Below are positions 17,536 to 26,078 of a DNA stretch of 64,000 nt, piece after piece. Position 1 is the first letter of the stretch; every line of letters starts with the position of its first letter. The stretch spans positions 248,001-312,000 of the forward strand of contig CAWGLW010000005.1 in the NCBI GenBank assembly GCA_963823525.1. Direction: 5' to 3'. A model generated the notes under the pieces. That model did not search any database, had not been told where the DNA came from, and was given only the letters and a program-made list of their open reading frames with translations. The DNA is from CAWGLW01 sp963823525. Its GTDB lineage: Bacteria > Pseudomonadota > Gammaproteobacteria > Steroidobacterales > Steroidobacteraceae. The translations under genes and the position numbers were made by a program.

Positions 17536-19182
17536 ATGACGAAATATATCTGTGTGACCGGCGGTGTGGTTTCCTCGCTGGGGAAAGGCATTGCTGCCGC
17601 TTCTCTGGGAGCCATCCTCGAGGCGAGGGGACTGAAAGTCTCGCTCGTCAAGCTCGACCCGTATATCAATGTCGACCCGGGGACGATGAGCCCGTTCCAG
17701 CATGGCGAGGTGTTTGTTACCGACGACGGCGCGGAGACGGATCTCGATCTCGGCCACTACGAACGCTACGTGCGCACGACGACCGGACGTGACAGCAATT
17801 ACACGACCGGCCGGATTTATGAGCGCGTCATAGCGAAAGAGCGTCGAGGCGACTACCTTGGCGCCACGGTGCAGGTGATCCCCCATATCACCGATGAGAT
17901 CAAGCACTGCATTCGGATGGGGGCGGGCGACGCAGACATCTGCATGGTCGAGATTGGTGGCACGGTCGGCGATATCGAATCATTGCCGTTCCTCGAGGCG
18001 ATCCGCCAGCTCGGCGTCGAGGACGGCCCCGATAACGTGCTGTACATGCACCTGACCCTGATTCCCTTTATTTCGACTTCCGGCGAGATCAAGACAAAGC
18101 CGACGCAGCACTCGGTCAAAGAACTTCGTTCAATCGGCATCCAGCCGGATGTGCTTCTTTGCCGTTGCAAGGACCCGTTGCCACCCGAGCAGCGTCGCAA
18201 GATTGCCTTGTTTACCAATGTGCAGGAACGCGCAGTCATTTCCGCGGTTGATGCGGACGACATCTACAGGATTCCGAAGATTCTCCACGAACAGGGGCTC
18301 GACGAAATCGTCTGCAGGAAGTTGCGGCTCGACGTGCCGCCGGCCGATCTTCATGAATGGGACAAGGTAGTTGCCGCGAAGAGCAATCCGGACCTCGCGA
18401 TTACGGTGGCGATGGTGGGCAAGTACGTCAATCTCCGTGACGCGTACATTTCGCTCTGCGAGGCGCTCGTGCACGCCGGCCTTCGGACCCGTACACGAGT
18501 CAACATTGATTACGTAGAAGCCCAGGACATCGAGAAGCACGGCGTTGATCGGCTGGCCGGCGCGGATGCGATTCTCGTGCCGGGTGGATTTGGCGAGCGT
18601 GGCATCGAGGGCAAGATAGAGGCCATCCGGTACGCAAGGGAACACGGGATCCCGTACCTGGGGATCTGCCTGGGAATGCAGCTGGCAGTGATCGAGTTCG
18701 CGCGTAACGTGGCACACCTGGAGAAGGCGCACAGCACCGAGTTCAACCGGGGCACGCCGCACCCGGTAGTGGCATTGATCACCGAATGGCAGGACCGGAA
18801 GGGCACGCTGGAAGCGCGCGACGAAAGCTCGGACTTAGGTGGCACCATGCGACTCGGTGCCCAGGAAGTCAGGGTCTCTCCTGGGACTCGGGCGCATGAG
18901 CTTTATGGCAGCGATGTGGTCAGCGAACGGCACCGGCATCGCTATGAGTTCAATAACAATTATCTCCAGTCGTTGATGAACGCGGGTTTGCGGTTTTCGG
19001 GCTTCTCCGGCGACGGACTCGTGGAAATCGTCGAGTTGCCGGGTCATCCATTCTTCATTGCCAGCCAGTATCACCCGGAGTTTCGATCGACGCCGCGTGA
19101 CGGGCATCCGCTGTTCACCGGATTCGTCAAGGCAGCGCGGGAACATCGGGCAGCGATGCTCCCGGCGGCAGCGGGCGCATGA
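17536..19182 (+). CDS. pyrG: CTP synthase
   Basis: Makes CTP from UTP, ATP and glutamine. The product is 548 residues, canonical. The N-terminal amidoligase domain begins TKYICVTGGVVSSLGKGIAA with the P-loop-like GKG and shows the CTP/UTP-binding GTVGDIESLPFLEAIRQ. The C-terminal class I glutaminase has the nucleophile Cys in YLGICLGMQLAV and the His/Glu pair in SQYHPEF. The ATG at 17536 follows a 78-base spacer that probably carries a promoter, though I cannot pick boxes with confidence. Overlaps kdsA (ATGA). Confidence 0.98.
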   Translation: MTKYICVTGGVVSSLGKGIAAASLGAILEARGLKVSLVKLDPYINVDPGTMSPFQHGEVFVTDDGAETDLDLGHYERYVRTTTGRDSNYTTGRIYERVIAKERRGDYLGATVQVIPHITDEIKHCIRMGAGDADICMVEIGGTVGDIESLPFLEAIRQLGVEDGPDNVLYMHLTLIPFISTSGEIKTKPTQHSVKELRSIGIQPDVLLCRCKDPLPPEQRRKIALFTNVQERAVISAVDADDIYRIPKILHEQGLDEIVCRKLRLDVPPADLHEWDKVVAAKSNPDLAITVAMVGKYVNLRDAYISLCEALVHAGLRTRTRVNIDYVEAQDIEKHGVDRLAGADAILVPGGFGERGIEGKIEAIRYAREHGIPYLGICLGMQLAVIEFARNVAHLEKAHSTEFNRGTPHPVVALITEWQDRKGTLEARDESSDLGGTMRLGAQEVRVSPGTRAHELYGSDVVSERHRHRYEFNNNYLQSLMNAGLRFSGFSGDGLVEIVELPGHPFFIASQYHPEFRSTPRDGHPLFTGFVKAAREHRAAMLPAAAGA

Positions 19183-20012
19183 AGCTCTGCGGTTTTGAAA
19201 TCGGTCCGGATCGACCCTTTTTTCTGATCGCCGGACCGTGCGTTGTCGAGAGCGAAGCGCTGCTCATTGAAGTCGCCGGGAAAATGAAGGAATGGACCGG
19301 CGATCTCGGCATCCCTTACCTGTTCAAGGCGTCATACGACAAGGCGAACCGCTCCTCGCGAAGCAGTTTTCGCGGTCCCGGGATGGAACAGGGGTTACGC
19401 CTGCTGGCGGAAGTCCGGCGTCAGATCGGGGTGCCCGTTCTGACCGACGTACACGAGGACACACCCCTGGCCGAGGTGGCGGCGGTGGTCGATGTCCTGC
19501 AGACGCCGGCATTCCTGTGCCGCCAGACGAATTTCATCATCAATGCAGCTTCGCAGGGCAAACCGGTCAACATCAAGAAGGGCCAGTTCCTGTCGCCGTG
19601 GGAAATGAGAAACGTCGTCGACAAGGCTCGCTCGACCGGTAATCAGCAGATCATGGTCTGCGAACGTGGTTTCAGCTTTGGCTACAACAACCTGGTTTCG
19701 GACATGCGGTCGCTGGCGGTGATGAGAAACAGCGGCGCACCGGTCGTGTTCGATGCGACCCATTCTGTCCAGTTGCCGGGGGGGCAGGGCGATGCCTCCG
19801 GCGGGCAGCGTGAATTCGTTCCCGTGCTGGCGCGGGCGGCGGTTGCCGCCGGCGTCGCGGGCGTATTCATGGAGACGCACCCGGACCCGGAGAATGCCTT
19901 GTCGGATGGTCCGAATGCCTGGCCACTGGACCGTATGCGTTCGCTGCTTGAAATGCTCAGGGACATTGATGCGGTCGTCAAATCACGACCCTACGAGGAG
20001 ACCTCTTTATGA
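19179..20012 (+). CDS. kdsA: 3-deoxy-D-manno-octulosonate 8-phosphate synthase, metal-dependent type
   Basis: Condenses phosphoenolpyruvate and arabinose 5-phosphate to KDO-8-P for the LPS inner core. 277 residues, TIM barrel. Substrate motifs FKASYDKANRSS and NIKKGQF are present. The strand-1 motif reads IAGPCVVES, giving Cys21 where E. coli KdsA has Asn. With the His of DATHSVQLPGG, the Glu of METHPDPE and the Asp of ALSDG, this is the metal-ligand set of Aquifex-type class II KdsA, so a divalent-metal requirement is predicted. It lies between pyrG and eno with 4-base overlaps on both sides. Confidence 0.96.
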   Translation: MKLCGFEIGPDRPFFLIAGPCVVESEALLIEVAGKMKEWTGDLGIPYLFKASYDKANRSSRSSFRGPGMEQGLRLLAEVRRQIGVPVLTDVHEDTPLAEVAAVVDVLQTPAFLCRQTNFIINAASQGKPVNIKKGQFLSPWEMRNVVDKARSTGNQQIMVCERGFSFGYNNLVSDMRSLAVMRNSGAPVVFDATHSVQLPGGQGDASGGQREFVPVLARAAVAAGVAGVFMETHPDPENALSDGPNAWPLDRMRSLLEMLRDIDAVVKSRPYEETSL

Positions 20013-21307
20013 GTCGAATCATCGACATTATCGGGCGCGAAATCATGGACTCGCGTGGCAATCCGACCGTGGAGGCGGACGTCGTGCTCGACGGGGGCAT
20101 CGTCGGGCGCGCCGCCGTGCCCTCGGGGGCCTCGACCGGCACACGAGAGGCCGTGGAGCTGCGTGACGGTGACAAGTCGAGGTACGGCGGCAAGGGCGTG
20201 CGCAAGGCTGTCGCCAACGTCAATGGCGAGATCCGCGACGCGCTGATCGGATTCGAGGCCGAAAATCAGGCGAAGCTCGACGAAACGATGATCAGGCTCG
20301 ATGGGACTGACACGAAGGCGCGACTGGGCGCCAACGCGCTGCTGGCAGTTTCGCTCGCGTCGGCTCATGCGTCGGCTCGAAATGCCGGTCAGGGTCTCTA
20401 CCGGTGGCTTGGTGGCGAAGGGCCGCTGCAGATGCCCGTGCCGATGATGAATATCGTCAACGGCGGTGCGCATGCCGACAACAGCGTGGACATCCAGGAG
20501 TTCATGATCCTGCCGGTCGGGGCGCCGAGCTTTTCCGAGGCGCTGCGTTACGGCGCAGAGATTTTCCATACGCTCAAGAAAGTGCTGCACCAGCGGGGGT
20601 TGGCGACCGCAGTCGGTGACGAGGGCGGATTCGCCCCCGACCTGCCGTCCAACGAGGCTGCGCTGGAGACGATACTCGAGGCGATTGATCTGGCCGGATA
20701 CCGGGTTGGCCACGATATCTACCTTGGACTCGACGTGGCAAGCAGTGAGTTTTTCGAGGACGGTGTCTATACGCTGGCTTCGGAAGGGCGGACATTCAGC
20801 CCCCGGGAGTTCGTGGATTATCTGGAGGATCTCGCGGCGCGTTTTCCGATCATCACGATCGAGGACGGGATGGCCGAGGACGACTGGGACGGCTGGTCAA
20901 CCCTCAGCCAGCGCCTCGGCCGCAAAGTGCAACTCGTCGGTGATGACCTGTTCGTCACAAATACCCGAATTCTCAAGGAAGGCATCGTTCGAGGCATTGG
21001 CAACTCCATATTGATCAAGCCGAACCAGATCGGGACACTCACGGAGACTTTGTCGGCGATCGATATGGCGACCGAGGCAGGCTACAGCTCGGTTGTTTCG
21101 CACCGGTCCGGTGAGACCGAAGACAGCACGATTGCCGACATTGCGGTTGCGACTCGCGCCAGCCAGATCAAGACGGGTTCCCTGTGCCGTTCTGACCGGA
21201 TTGCCAAGTACAATCAGCTGCTGCGCATAGAGGCGGAACTCGGCCAGCGGGCGGCGTATGCGGGCCGAGATGCGTTCCCCGTGACCATTCCCCCGATTAA
21301 ACCTTAA
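20009..21307 (+). CDS. eno: Enolase
   Basis: Glycolytic enzyme interconverting 2-phosphoglycerate and phosphoenolpyruvate; also an RNA-degradosome component in many gammaproteobacteria. 432 residues. Catalytic elements are DEGGFAPDL (acid/base Glu), the Mg ligands in LGLDVASSEF, TIEDGMAEDDW and GDDLFVTN, the base Lys in IKPNQIGTLTET, and the SHRSGETEDSTIADIAV loop. PEP made here feeds the upstream neighbour KdsA. The ATG overlaps the kdsA stop; the strong AGGAGA upstream favours it. Confidence 0.98.
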   Translation: MSRIIDIIGREIMDSRGNPTVEADVVLDGGIVGRAAVPSGASTGTREAVELRDGDKSRYGGKGVRKAVANVNGEIRDALIGFEAENQAKLDETMIRLDGTDTKARLGANALLAVSLASAHASARNAGQGLYRWLGGEGPLQMPVPMMNIVNGGAHADNSVDIQEFMILPVGAPSFSEALRYGAEIFHTLKKVLHQRGLATAVGDEGGFAPDLPSNEAALETILEAIDLAGYRVGHDIYLGLDVASSEFFEDGVYTLASEGRTFSPREFVDYLEDLAARFPIITIEDGMAEDDWDGWSTLSQRLGRKVQLVGDDLFVTNTRILKEGIVRGIGNSILIKPNQIGTLTETLSAIDMATEAGYSSVVSHRSGETEDSTIADIAVATRASQIKTGSLCRSDRIAKYNQLLRIEAELGQRAAYAGRDAFPVTIPPIKP

Positions 21308-21320
21308 ATATCGCTCATAA

Positions 21321-21350
21321 GTGACTGCAAACTATTTGTTTTCTGCTAAT
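21321..21350 (+). promoter_or_regulatory. Possible promoter for ftsB-ispD-ispF
   Basis: The 54 bases between eno and ftsB are clearly AT-richer than the surroundings. By eye there is a -35-like GTGACT (21321-21326) and a -10-like GCTAAT (21345-21350) with an 18-base spacer. Each box matches the sigma-70 consensus at only four of six positions, so this is tentative. Confidence 0.3.
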
Positions 21351-21361
21351 CTCCTGCGCCC

Positions 21362-21700
21362 ATGGTGATACGCATCGTAGTCGCGGTCCTGTTTGCGTCT
21401 TTACTGGCGCTGCACTACCGGCTGTGGGTCTCCGAAGGGGGAATGCGCGAAGTCTGGCGTCTTGAGAACGCGATTTCCGCCCAGCAGGCCGAAAATGCCG
21501 GGCTCAGGGAGCGTAACCGGACGCTTGCCGCGGAAGTGCATGACCTCAAAGAGGGGCGTACTGCACTCGAGGAGCGCGCACGAACGGACCTGGGTATGGT
21601 CGGCGTTAATGAGACCTTCTTCCAGGTCGTACCTCCGCAGTCATCGAGCGGCGTGGAAACGCCGCCTGAGCAAAGAACGGCACGGGCCAACGCGGGATGA
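21362..21700 (+). CDS. ftsB: Cell division protein FtsB
   Basis: Bitopic septal-ring protein that forms the FtsQ-FtsB-FtsL complex and activates septal peptidoglycan synthesis. 112 residues: a single N-terminal membrane segment (about residues 3-20, VIRIVVAVLFASLLALHYRLW), then a periplasmic leucine-zipper-like coiled coil (about residues 30-70, ENAISAQQAENAGLRERN) and the conserved EERARTDLGMVGVNETFFQVV. eno-ftsB-ispD-ispF is a conserved gammaproteobacterial order. The stop overlaps the ispD ATG. Confidence 0.95.
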   Translation: MVIRIVVAVLFASLLALHYRLWVSEGGMREVWRLENAISAQQAENAGLRERNRTLAAEVHDLKEGRTALEERARTDLGMVGVNETFFQVVPPQSSSGVETPPEQRTARANAG

Positions 21701-22407
21701 ACCGCGCCGTTCGGCGCTGGGCTGTGGTGCCTGCCGCCGGGTCAGGGGAGCGTTTCGGCGGCCGGATTCCCAAGCAATACACCAGCCTGTCGGGTCAGCC
21801 GGTGCTTTCCTGGTCGCTGCAGGCGCTGCTGAAAGATCCGGGTTTCGAGGGCGTGATGGTCGCGATCGCGCCTGATGATCCTCGCTGGACCGGTCTTGCG
21901 GAATCACGCGACCCGCGGGTTCTGTCGTGCGCGGGTGGATCGTCTCGCGCACAATCGGTGGCTCTGGCCCTGGCAGCGCTGGAACCGCTGGCGAACCATG
22001 CGGACTGGGTGCTCGTACACGATGCCGCTCGGCCCTGCCTGTCCCGGATCGATCTGCTCGCCCTGGTTCGTGGCGTCGGCGATGACAGCGTTGGCGGGCT
22101 TCTGGCGATACCGGTTAGCGATACACTGAAGCGGGAGGATGGTGACGGGCGCAGCGTCGGCACCGTGCCACGTGAAGCGCTCTGGCGCGCGCTGACACCG
22201 CAGATGTTCCGCTACGGACTGCTCAGGCGGGCGTTGCTGTTCTGCCAGGGCCGAAGGCTGACGGTGACCGATGAGGCCTCGGCCATCGAGGCGCTGGGTC
22301 TGCGGCCCATGCTTGTGCGCGGCCGGGCGGATAACATAAAGGTAACCGACCCGCAGGACAGTCGGCTGGCGGTTGCAATACTTGAATCGGGAGAATTAGA
22401 CCATTGA
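21697..22407 (+). CDS. ispD: 2-C-methyl-D-erythritol 4-phosphate cytidylyltransferase
   Basis: Third step of the MEP isoprenoid pathway: joins MEP and CTP to CDP-methylerythritol. 236 residues with the nucleotidyltransferase motif PAAGSGERFGGRIPKQYTSL near the N-terminus, the metal/CTP block VLVHDAARPC and the late TDEASAIEALG and DNIKVTDPQD motifs. It is a separate protein, not fused to IspF. Its stop overlaps the TTG start of ispF. Confidence 0.97.
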   Translation: MNRAVRRWAVVPAAGSGERFGGRIPKQYTSLSGQPVLSWSLQALLKDPGFEGVMVAIAPDDPRWTGLAESRDPRVLSCAGGSSRAQSVALALAALEPLANHADWVLVHDAARPCLSRIDLLALVRGVGDDSVGGLLAIPVSDTLKREDGDGRSVGTVPREALWRALTPQMFRYGLLRRALLFCQGRRLTVTDEASAIEALGLRPMLVRGRADNIKVTDPQDSRLAVAILESGELDH

Positions 22408-22898
22408 GAGTTGGACTGGGCTTCGATGTGCATGCGTTCGGGCTCGGTGATCAGGTGACACTCGGCGGTGTGGCCATTCCCTATCACCACGGTATCGTCG
22501 CGCATTCCGATGGCGACGTTCTCCTGCACGCGCTTTGCGACGCATTGCTTGGTGCGATGGGTCTGGGCGACATCGGCGAGCATTTCCCGGACACCGACCC
22601 GCGCTGGCACGGTGCCGACAGCCGGCTTTTTCTGAGGCACTGCGCCGGGCTGATGAGGACACATGGCTGGCGGCTGGTCAACGCGGACCTTACGGTGCTG
22701 GCGGAGGAGCCGAGGCTTGGGCCATACCGGGTGCAGATGCGAGCCAACATGGCCGCGGATCTCGAGGTGCCCGCAGAACGCATGAACATCAAGGCGACTA
22801 CCTGTGAACGGCTCGGTGCCATCGGCAGGTCGGAGGGCATCGCCTGTCAGGCCATCGTGTTGCTGGCCTATGCGCATGGCAGTCAACACGGGAACTGA
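22404..22898 (+). CDS. ispF: 2-C-methyl-D-erythritol 2,4-cyclodiphosphate synthase
   Basis: Cyclises CDP-ME 2-phosphate to MEcPP, the fifth MEP step. 164 residues. Zn ligands Asp8 and His10 are in GFDVHAFG, and the third lies in the HSDGDVLLHALCDALLGA block; the IKATTCERLGAIGRSEGI nucleotide-binding segment is complete. The start is TTG overlapping the ispD stop (TTGA); no ATG lies before the essential GFDVH motif, so the rare start seems real. Confidence 0.97.
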   Translation: MRVGLGFDVHAFGLGDQVTLGGVAIPYHHGIVAHSDGDVLLHALCDALLGAMGLGDIGEHFPDTDPRWHGADSRLFLRHCAGLMRTHGWRLVNADLTVLAEEPRLGPYRVQMRANMAADLEVPAERMNIKATTCERLGAIGRSEGIACQAIVLLAYAHGSQHGN

Positions 22899-22906
22899 CA
22901 GACATT

Positions 22907-23968
22907 TTGCCATCCGTACAGCTACAGGACGCCGGGGCAGGACCTGCCGAGTGCCCGACCGCGCTGGGCGCCCCGCCGGTCAGTGGACGATTGCGAATCG
23001 CTCCCGAGGATTTTAAAGTCGAAGAAGTGCTTGGCTTTGAGCCTGACGGTTTGGGCAGCCACCTGCTGCTGCGGGTCGAGAAGCGAGGGGCCAATACGCA
23101 CTGGGTCGCTGCTGATCTTGCGCGCCGCGCAGGTGTGCCGTCGCGAGATGTGGGTTATGCCGGGCATAAAGATCGCGACGCTGTAACGGTGCAATGGTTC
23201 AGTCTGCCCCTGCCAGGCAATGCCGATCCCGGACCGCTGGAGACGCTTTCCGGACCCGGTTACCGCGCGCTCTCAGCGAGCCGGCACGGGCGCAAACTGC
23301 GTCCGGGCAGCCACCGCTCAAATCGCTTTGACATTGTCGTGCGCGACCTTGTGGGCGAGCCAGCGCGGTTGGAAAAACAACTGCAGCGTATCGCCAGCGG
23401 AGGCGTTCCGAATTACTTTGGCCCACAGCGCTTCGGACAAAATGGCGTAAACCTCGCCTGTGCGAGGGACTGGGCAGCAACCGGCCGGGGGCCGCGACAA
23501 CGACCGCGACGCGGCTTCGCGTTGTCAGCCGCGCGCGCCTGGCTGTTCAACCGGGTGCTCGCACTACGGGTTCGTCGCGGCGACTGGGATCGCCTGCTGG
23601 CCGGTGAAGCGGCGATGCTCGACAAAAGCCGGAGTTATTTCCAGGCTGAATCGCTGGACGCTGAACTGGAGAGGCGCTGCCTGAGCCTGGATGTGCACCC
23701 GAGCGGCCCGCTGTGGGGCGCAGGCCCTTCGCCAGCCAGCGCGGCAGCACTTGAGGTGGAAGCCAGTGCAACCGGTGAAGAGACCGAACTGTGTGGATTG
23801 CTGGTGGCACAGGGGCTGAAACACGAGCGCCGCAGTCTGCGACTGCGCGTCGAAGCGCTGGACTGGCAACTGGAGGCGAACTCGCTTCGGCTTCGTTTCG
23901 AATTGCCGCGAGGCACTTTTGCGACCGCGGTGCTGCATGAACTTGTGAAAGACGCCTGGGAAGGCTGA
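22907..23968 (+). CDS. truD: tRNA pseudouridine(13) synthase TruD
   Basis: Converts U13 of tRNA-Glu to pseudouridine. 353 residues. The N-terminal PEDFKVEEVLGFEPDGLGSH aligns with the family, and the catalytic Asp is residue 89 in GYAGHKDRDAV. RHGRKLRPGSHRSNRF and NYFGPQRFG are characteristic. The start is TTG at 22907, weakly supported. TruD sits between ispF and surE as in Pseudomonas; here a convergent Smr gene is inserted after it. Confidence 0.96.
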   Translation: MPSVQLQDAGAGPAECPTALGAPPVSGRLRIAPEDFKVEEVLGFEPDGLGSHLLLRVEKRGANTHWVAADLARRAGVPSRDVGYAGHKDRDAVTVQWFSLPLPGNADPGPLETLSGPGYRALSASRHGRKLRPGSHRSNRFDIVVRDLVGEPARLEKQLQRIASGGVPNYFGPQRFGQNGVNLACARDWAATGRGPRQRPRRGFALSAARAWLFNRVLALRVRRGDWDRLLAGEAAMLDKSRSYFQAESLDAELERRCLSLDVHPSGPLWGAGPSPASAAALEVEASATGEETELCGLLVAQGLKHERRSLRLRVEALDWQLEANSLRLRFELPRGTFATAVLHELVKDAWEG

Positions 23969-23987
23969 GGCACTTACCCCGGGCGAC

Positions 23988-24539
23988 TCATGACCTGCGC
24001 CGGGCACGCCCGGCGGTGCCGCGTCCCAGCAGGACATAGAGCGCACCGGTTCCGCCGTCGACCGGCCGTGCCGTGACGAACGCGGCGACATCATCCATGC
24101 GCCGCAGCCAGCGATTGACGACGTGCTTGATGACAGGACCACGTGGCCCAGAGCCCAGGCCTTTGCCGTGTATGACCCGCACGCATCCCAGCCGCCGTGC
24201 AGAGCACTCGTTGATGAACTGGCGCAGGGCGTCGTGCGCCGCATGGCGGCCGAGGCCATGCAGGTCAATCTCCGATTCGACCGCAAATTGGCCACGCCGC
24301 AAGCGGCGCATGACGTCGGCAGGCACGCCGGGTCGCATGAACACCAGTTCCTCTCCGGTTTCCATCTCCGCGGGATCGGTGGTTGCGAACAGACTTTCGC
24401 TGAGCACCTGTTGCCTCTCGAGGCGAGAAAAACGAGCCTCAGCCGCCGGTTTCGGGGCCTGCGGGGCTCCATCGCGCGGACGCAGGGGCCTGACATCCTG
24501 CATCGCTTTGAGAAAGGCGTCTTCGTCTTCGTCTGACAT
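23988..24539 (-). CDS. Smr-domain protein (SmrA/YdaL-like)
   Basis: Small MutS-related domain protein, 183 residues. The N-terminal half (about 1-95) is charged and probably disordered (DEDEDAFLKAM, then many Arg/Pro/Ala). The Smr domain follows with IDLHGLGRHAAHDALRQFI at about residues 92-110 and VIHGKGLGS about 30 residues later, the two hallmark motifs. Family members are described as nicking nucleases or, for some, ribosome-associated endoribonucleases; which applies here cannot be told. It is convergent with truD and divergent from surE. Confidence 0.9.
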   Translation of the reverse strand: MSDEDEDAFLKAMQDVRPLRPRDGAPQAPKPAAEARFSRLERQQVLSESLFATTDPAEMETGEELVFMRPGVPADVMRRLRRGQFAVESEIDLHGLGRHAAHDALRQFINECSARRLGCVRVIHGKGLGSGPRGPVIKHVVNRWLRRMDDVAAFVTARPVDGGTGALYVLLGRGTAGRARRRS

Positions 24540-24586
24540 CTGTCACATCCACTGGCAAACGCTTTCGGCGGGCACCGGTATTCCAG

Positions 24587-24592
24587 TATAGT
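24587..24592 (+). promoter_or_regulatory. Possible -10 element upstream of surE
   Basis: TATAGT lies 60 bases before the surE start, in the 113-base divergent region between smr and surE. It matches five of six -10 positions. The best -35 at 17-18 bases is only TTTCGG-like, so support is weak. Confidence 0.3.
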
Positions 24593-24613
24593 TGCGCGGC
24601 CTTTTTGACCAAG

Positions 24614-24628
24614 CCCCGCCGTCCGGGG
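24614..24628 (+). other. Short hairpin in the surE leader
   Basis: CCCCG and CGGGG form a perfect 5-base stem around CCGTC, 25 bases before the TTG start of surE. No T run follows, so it is not a terminator. It may influence translation of surE, but nothing else supports this. Confidence 0.3.
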
Positions 24629-24652
24629 TTACTAATCCTTCACGGTTAAAGC

Positions 24653-25405
24653 TTGAGAATCCTGGTCAGCAACGACGACGGCTATCGCGCCGAGGGCCTG
24701 CAGCATCTGGCACGTGCATTGACGCCGCTTGGCGACATTGCGATTGTCGCACCGGATCGCAATCGAAGTGGCGCGAGCAATTCGCTTACGCTCGATGTTC
24801 CGCTGCGGGCGCATTCGTTCGGCGAGCGCGACTACTATGTGAATGGCACGCCGACAGACTGCGTCTACCTCGCGATCTCCGGGCTTTTTGATTTTCAGCA
24901 TGACATGGTCGTCTCGGGCATCAATGACGGCGCCAACCTCGGTGATGACGTACTTTACTCGGGTACGGTTGCCGCGGCCGTAGAGGGGCGTTTCCTGGGC
25001 TTGCCGGCCATGGCCGTCTCGCTGGTCGTCGACCAGGGGCGGCATTTCGATACGGCTGCACGCGTTGCCAGTGAACTCGTGATCCGGCTGCAGCGAGCGC
25101 CGCTGGATCGCTCGATGATTCTCAACGTCAACGTGCCGGATATTCCTTACGAAGAAATCCGTGGCATGGTATCGACGCGCCTCGGCTATCGACACCGGTC
25201 CGAGGCCCTGCTTCGCTCAACCGATCCCCGCGGACGTCCGGTGTACTGGGTCGGACCCGCGGGAGCGAGCGCGGATGCCGGTGAGGGCACGGATTTTCAT
25301 GCCGTGGCAGCGGGTTTTGTCTCCGTAACCCCGTTACAGGTCGACCTGACCCGGCACGCGGCGCTGGCCGATGTGGACCAGTGGCTGCGAAGCCCCGTGA
25401 CCTGA
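24653..25405 (+). CDS. surE: 5'/3'-nucleotidase SurE
   Basis: Metal-dependent nucleoside 5'/3'-monophosphatase linked to stationary-phase survival. 250 residues. The metal site is Asp8-Asp9 in RILVSNDDGY, followed by APDRNRSGASNSLTL and the GINDGANLGDDVLYSGTVAAA block. The start is TTG at 24653, with the family N-terminus immediately after it. pcm follows 10 bases later, as in most gammaproteobacteria. Confidence 0.97.
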   Translation: MRILVSNDDGYRAEGLQHLARALTPLGDIAIVAPDRNRSGASNSLTLDVPLRAHSFGERDYYVNGTPTDCVYLAISGLFDFQHDMVVSGINDGANLGDDVLYSGTVAAAVEGRFLGLPAMAVSLVVDQGRHFDTAARVASELVIRLQRAPLDRSMILNVNVPDIPYEEIRGMVSTRLGYRHRSEALLRSTDPRGRPVYWVGPAGASADAGEGTDFHAVAAGFVSVTPLQVDLTRHAALADVDQWLRSPVT

Positions 25406-25415
25406 GGCGAGGCGG

Positions 25416-26078
25416 TTGAAAGATCCAAGACACACCGGAATCGGTATGACCTCGGCACGTACCCGGGAGCGCCTTGTGGCCCGGTTGCGCGAGCAGGGCA
25501 TCAGTGATGAGCGCGTGCTCGACAGGATTCGCGACGTCCCGCGCCACCTGTTTGTCGACGAGGCACTCGCCAGCCGGGCATACGAGGATACGGCCCTGCC
25601 GCTCGGTCACGGACAGACGATATCGCAGCCCTACATCGTTGCCCGGATGACCTCGGCCCTCGTTGAGGACAACGATCCGCGCAAAGTACTCGAGGTCGGC
25701 ACGGGCTGCGGCTACCAGACAGCGGTGCTTGCACCGCTGGTGGGTACGGTCTACAGCATCGAACGAATCGCGGCGCTTCAGAAGCGGGCCAGACAGGTTC
25801 TGCGCGAACTCGGTATTCGCAACGTGCACCTGCGCCACGGCGATGGCTTCGAGGGCTGGCCGGCCTTTGCGCCGTTCGATGGGATCATCGTTGCAGCGGC
25901 GGCCCGGTCGGTTCCGGCGACGCTTTGTGAACAACTGGCCAACGGCGGCCGACTGATCATTCCGGTCGGTCCCGACCGAGCCCAGCGACTGCTTCGGGTC
26001 ACACGACGCGGTGACACATTTGAGCAGGAAGAACTCGATCTCGTCACGTTCGTGCCCTTGTTGCCGGGTCTTTCATAA
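25416..26078 (+). CDS. pcm: Protein-L-isoaspartate O-methyltransferase
   Basis: SAM-dependent repair of isoaspartyl residues in aged proteins. 220 residues. The N-terminal region contains PRHLFVDEALASRAYEDTAL and GQTISQPYIVARM; the SAM motif is VLEVGTGCGYQT, and the product ends FVPLLPGLS. The TTG at 25416 follows a purine-rich GAGGCGAGGCGG and retains the GIGMTS segment seen in Xanthomonas-type Pcm; ATG at 25446 is an alternative. Overlaps the next gene by one base (TAATG). Confidence 0.96.
   Translation: MKDPRHTGIGMTSARTRERLVARLREQGISDERVLDRIRDVPRHLFVDEALASRAYEDTALPLGHGQTISQPYIVARMTSALVEDNDPRKVLEVGTGCGYQTAVLAPLVGTVYSIERIAALQKRARQVLRELGIRNVHLRHGDGFEGWPAFAPFDGIIVAAAARSVPATLCEQLANGGRLIIPVGPDRAQRLLRVTRRGDTFEQEELDLVTFVPLLPGLS

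Noticed and set aside
23564..24496. 310-codon minus-strand frame overlapping truD and the Smr gene
   Set aside because: The Smr reading frame at 23988-24539 carries clear DLHG and HGKG motifs; this frame has none.
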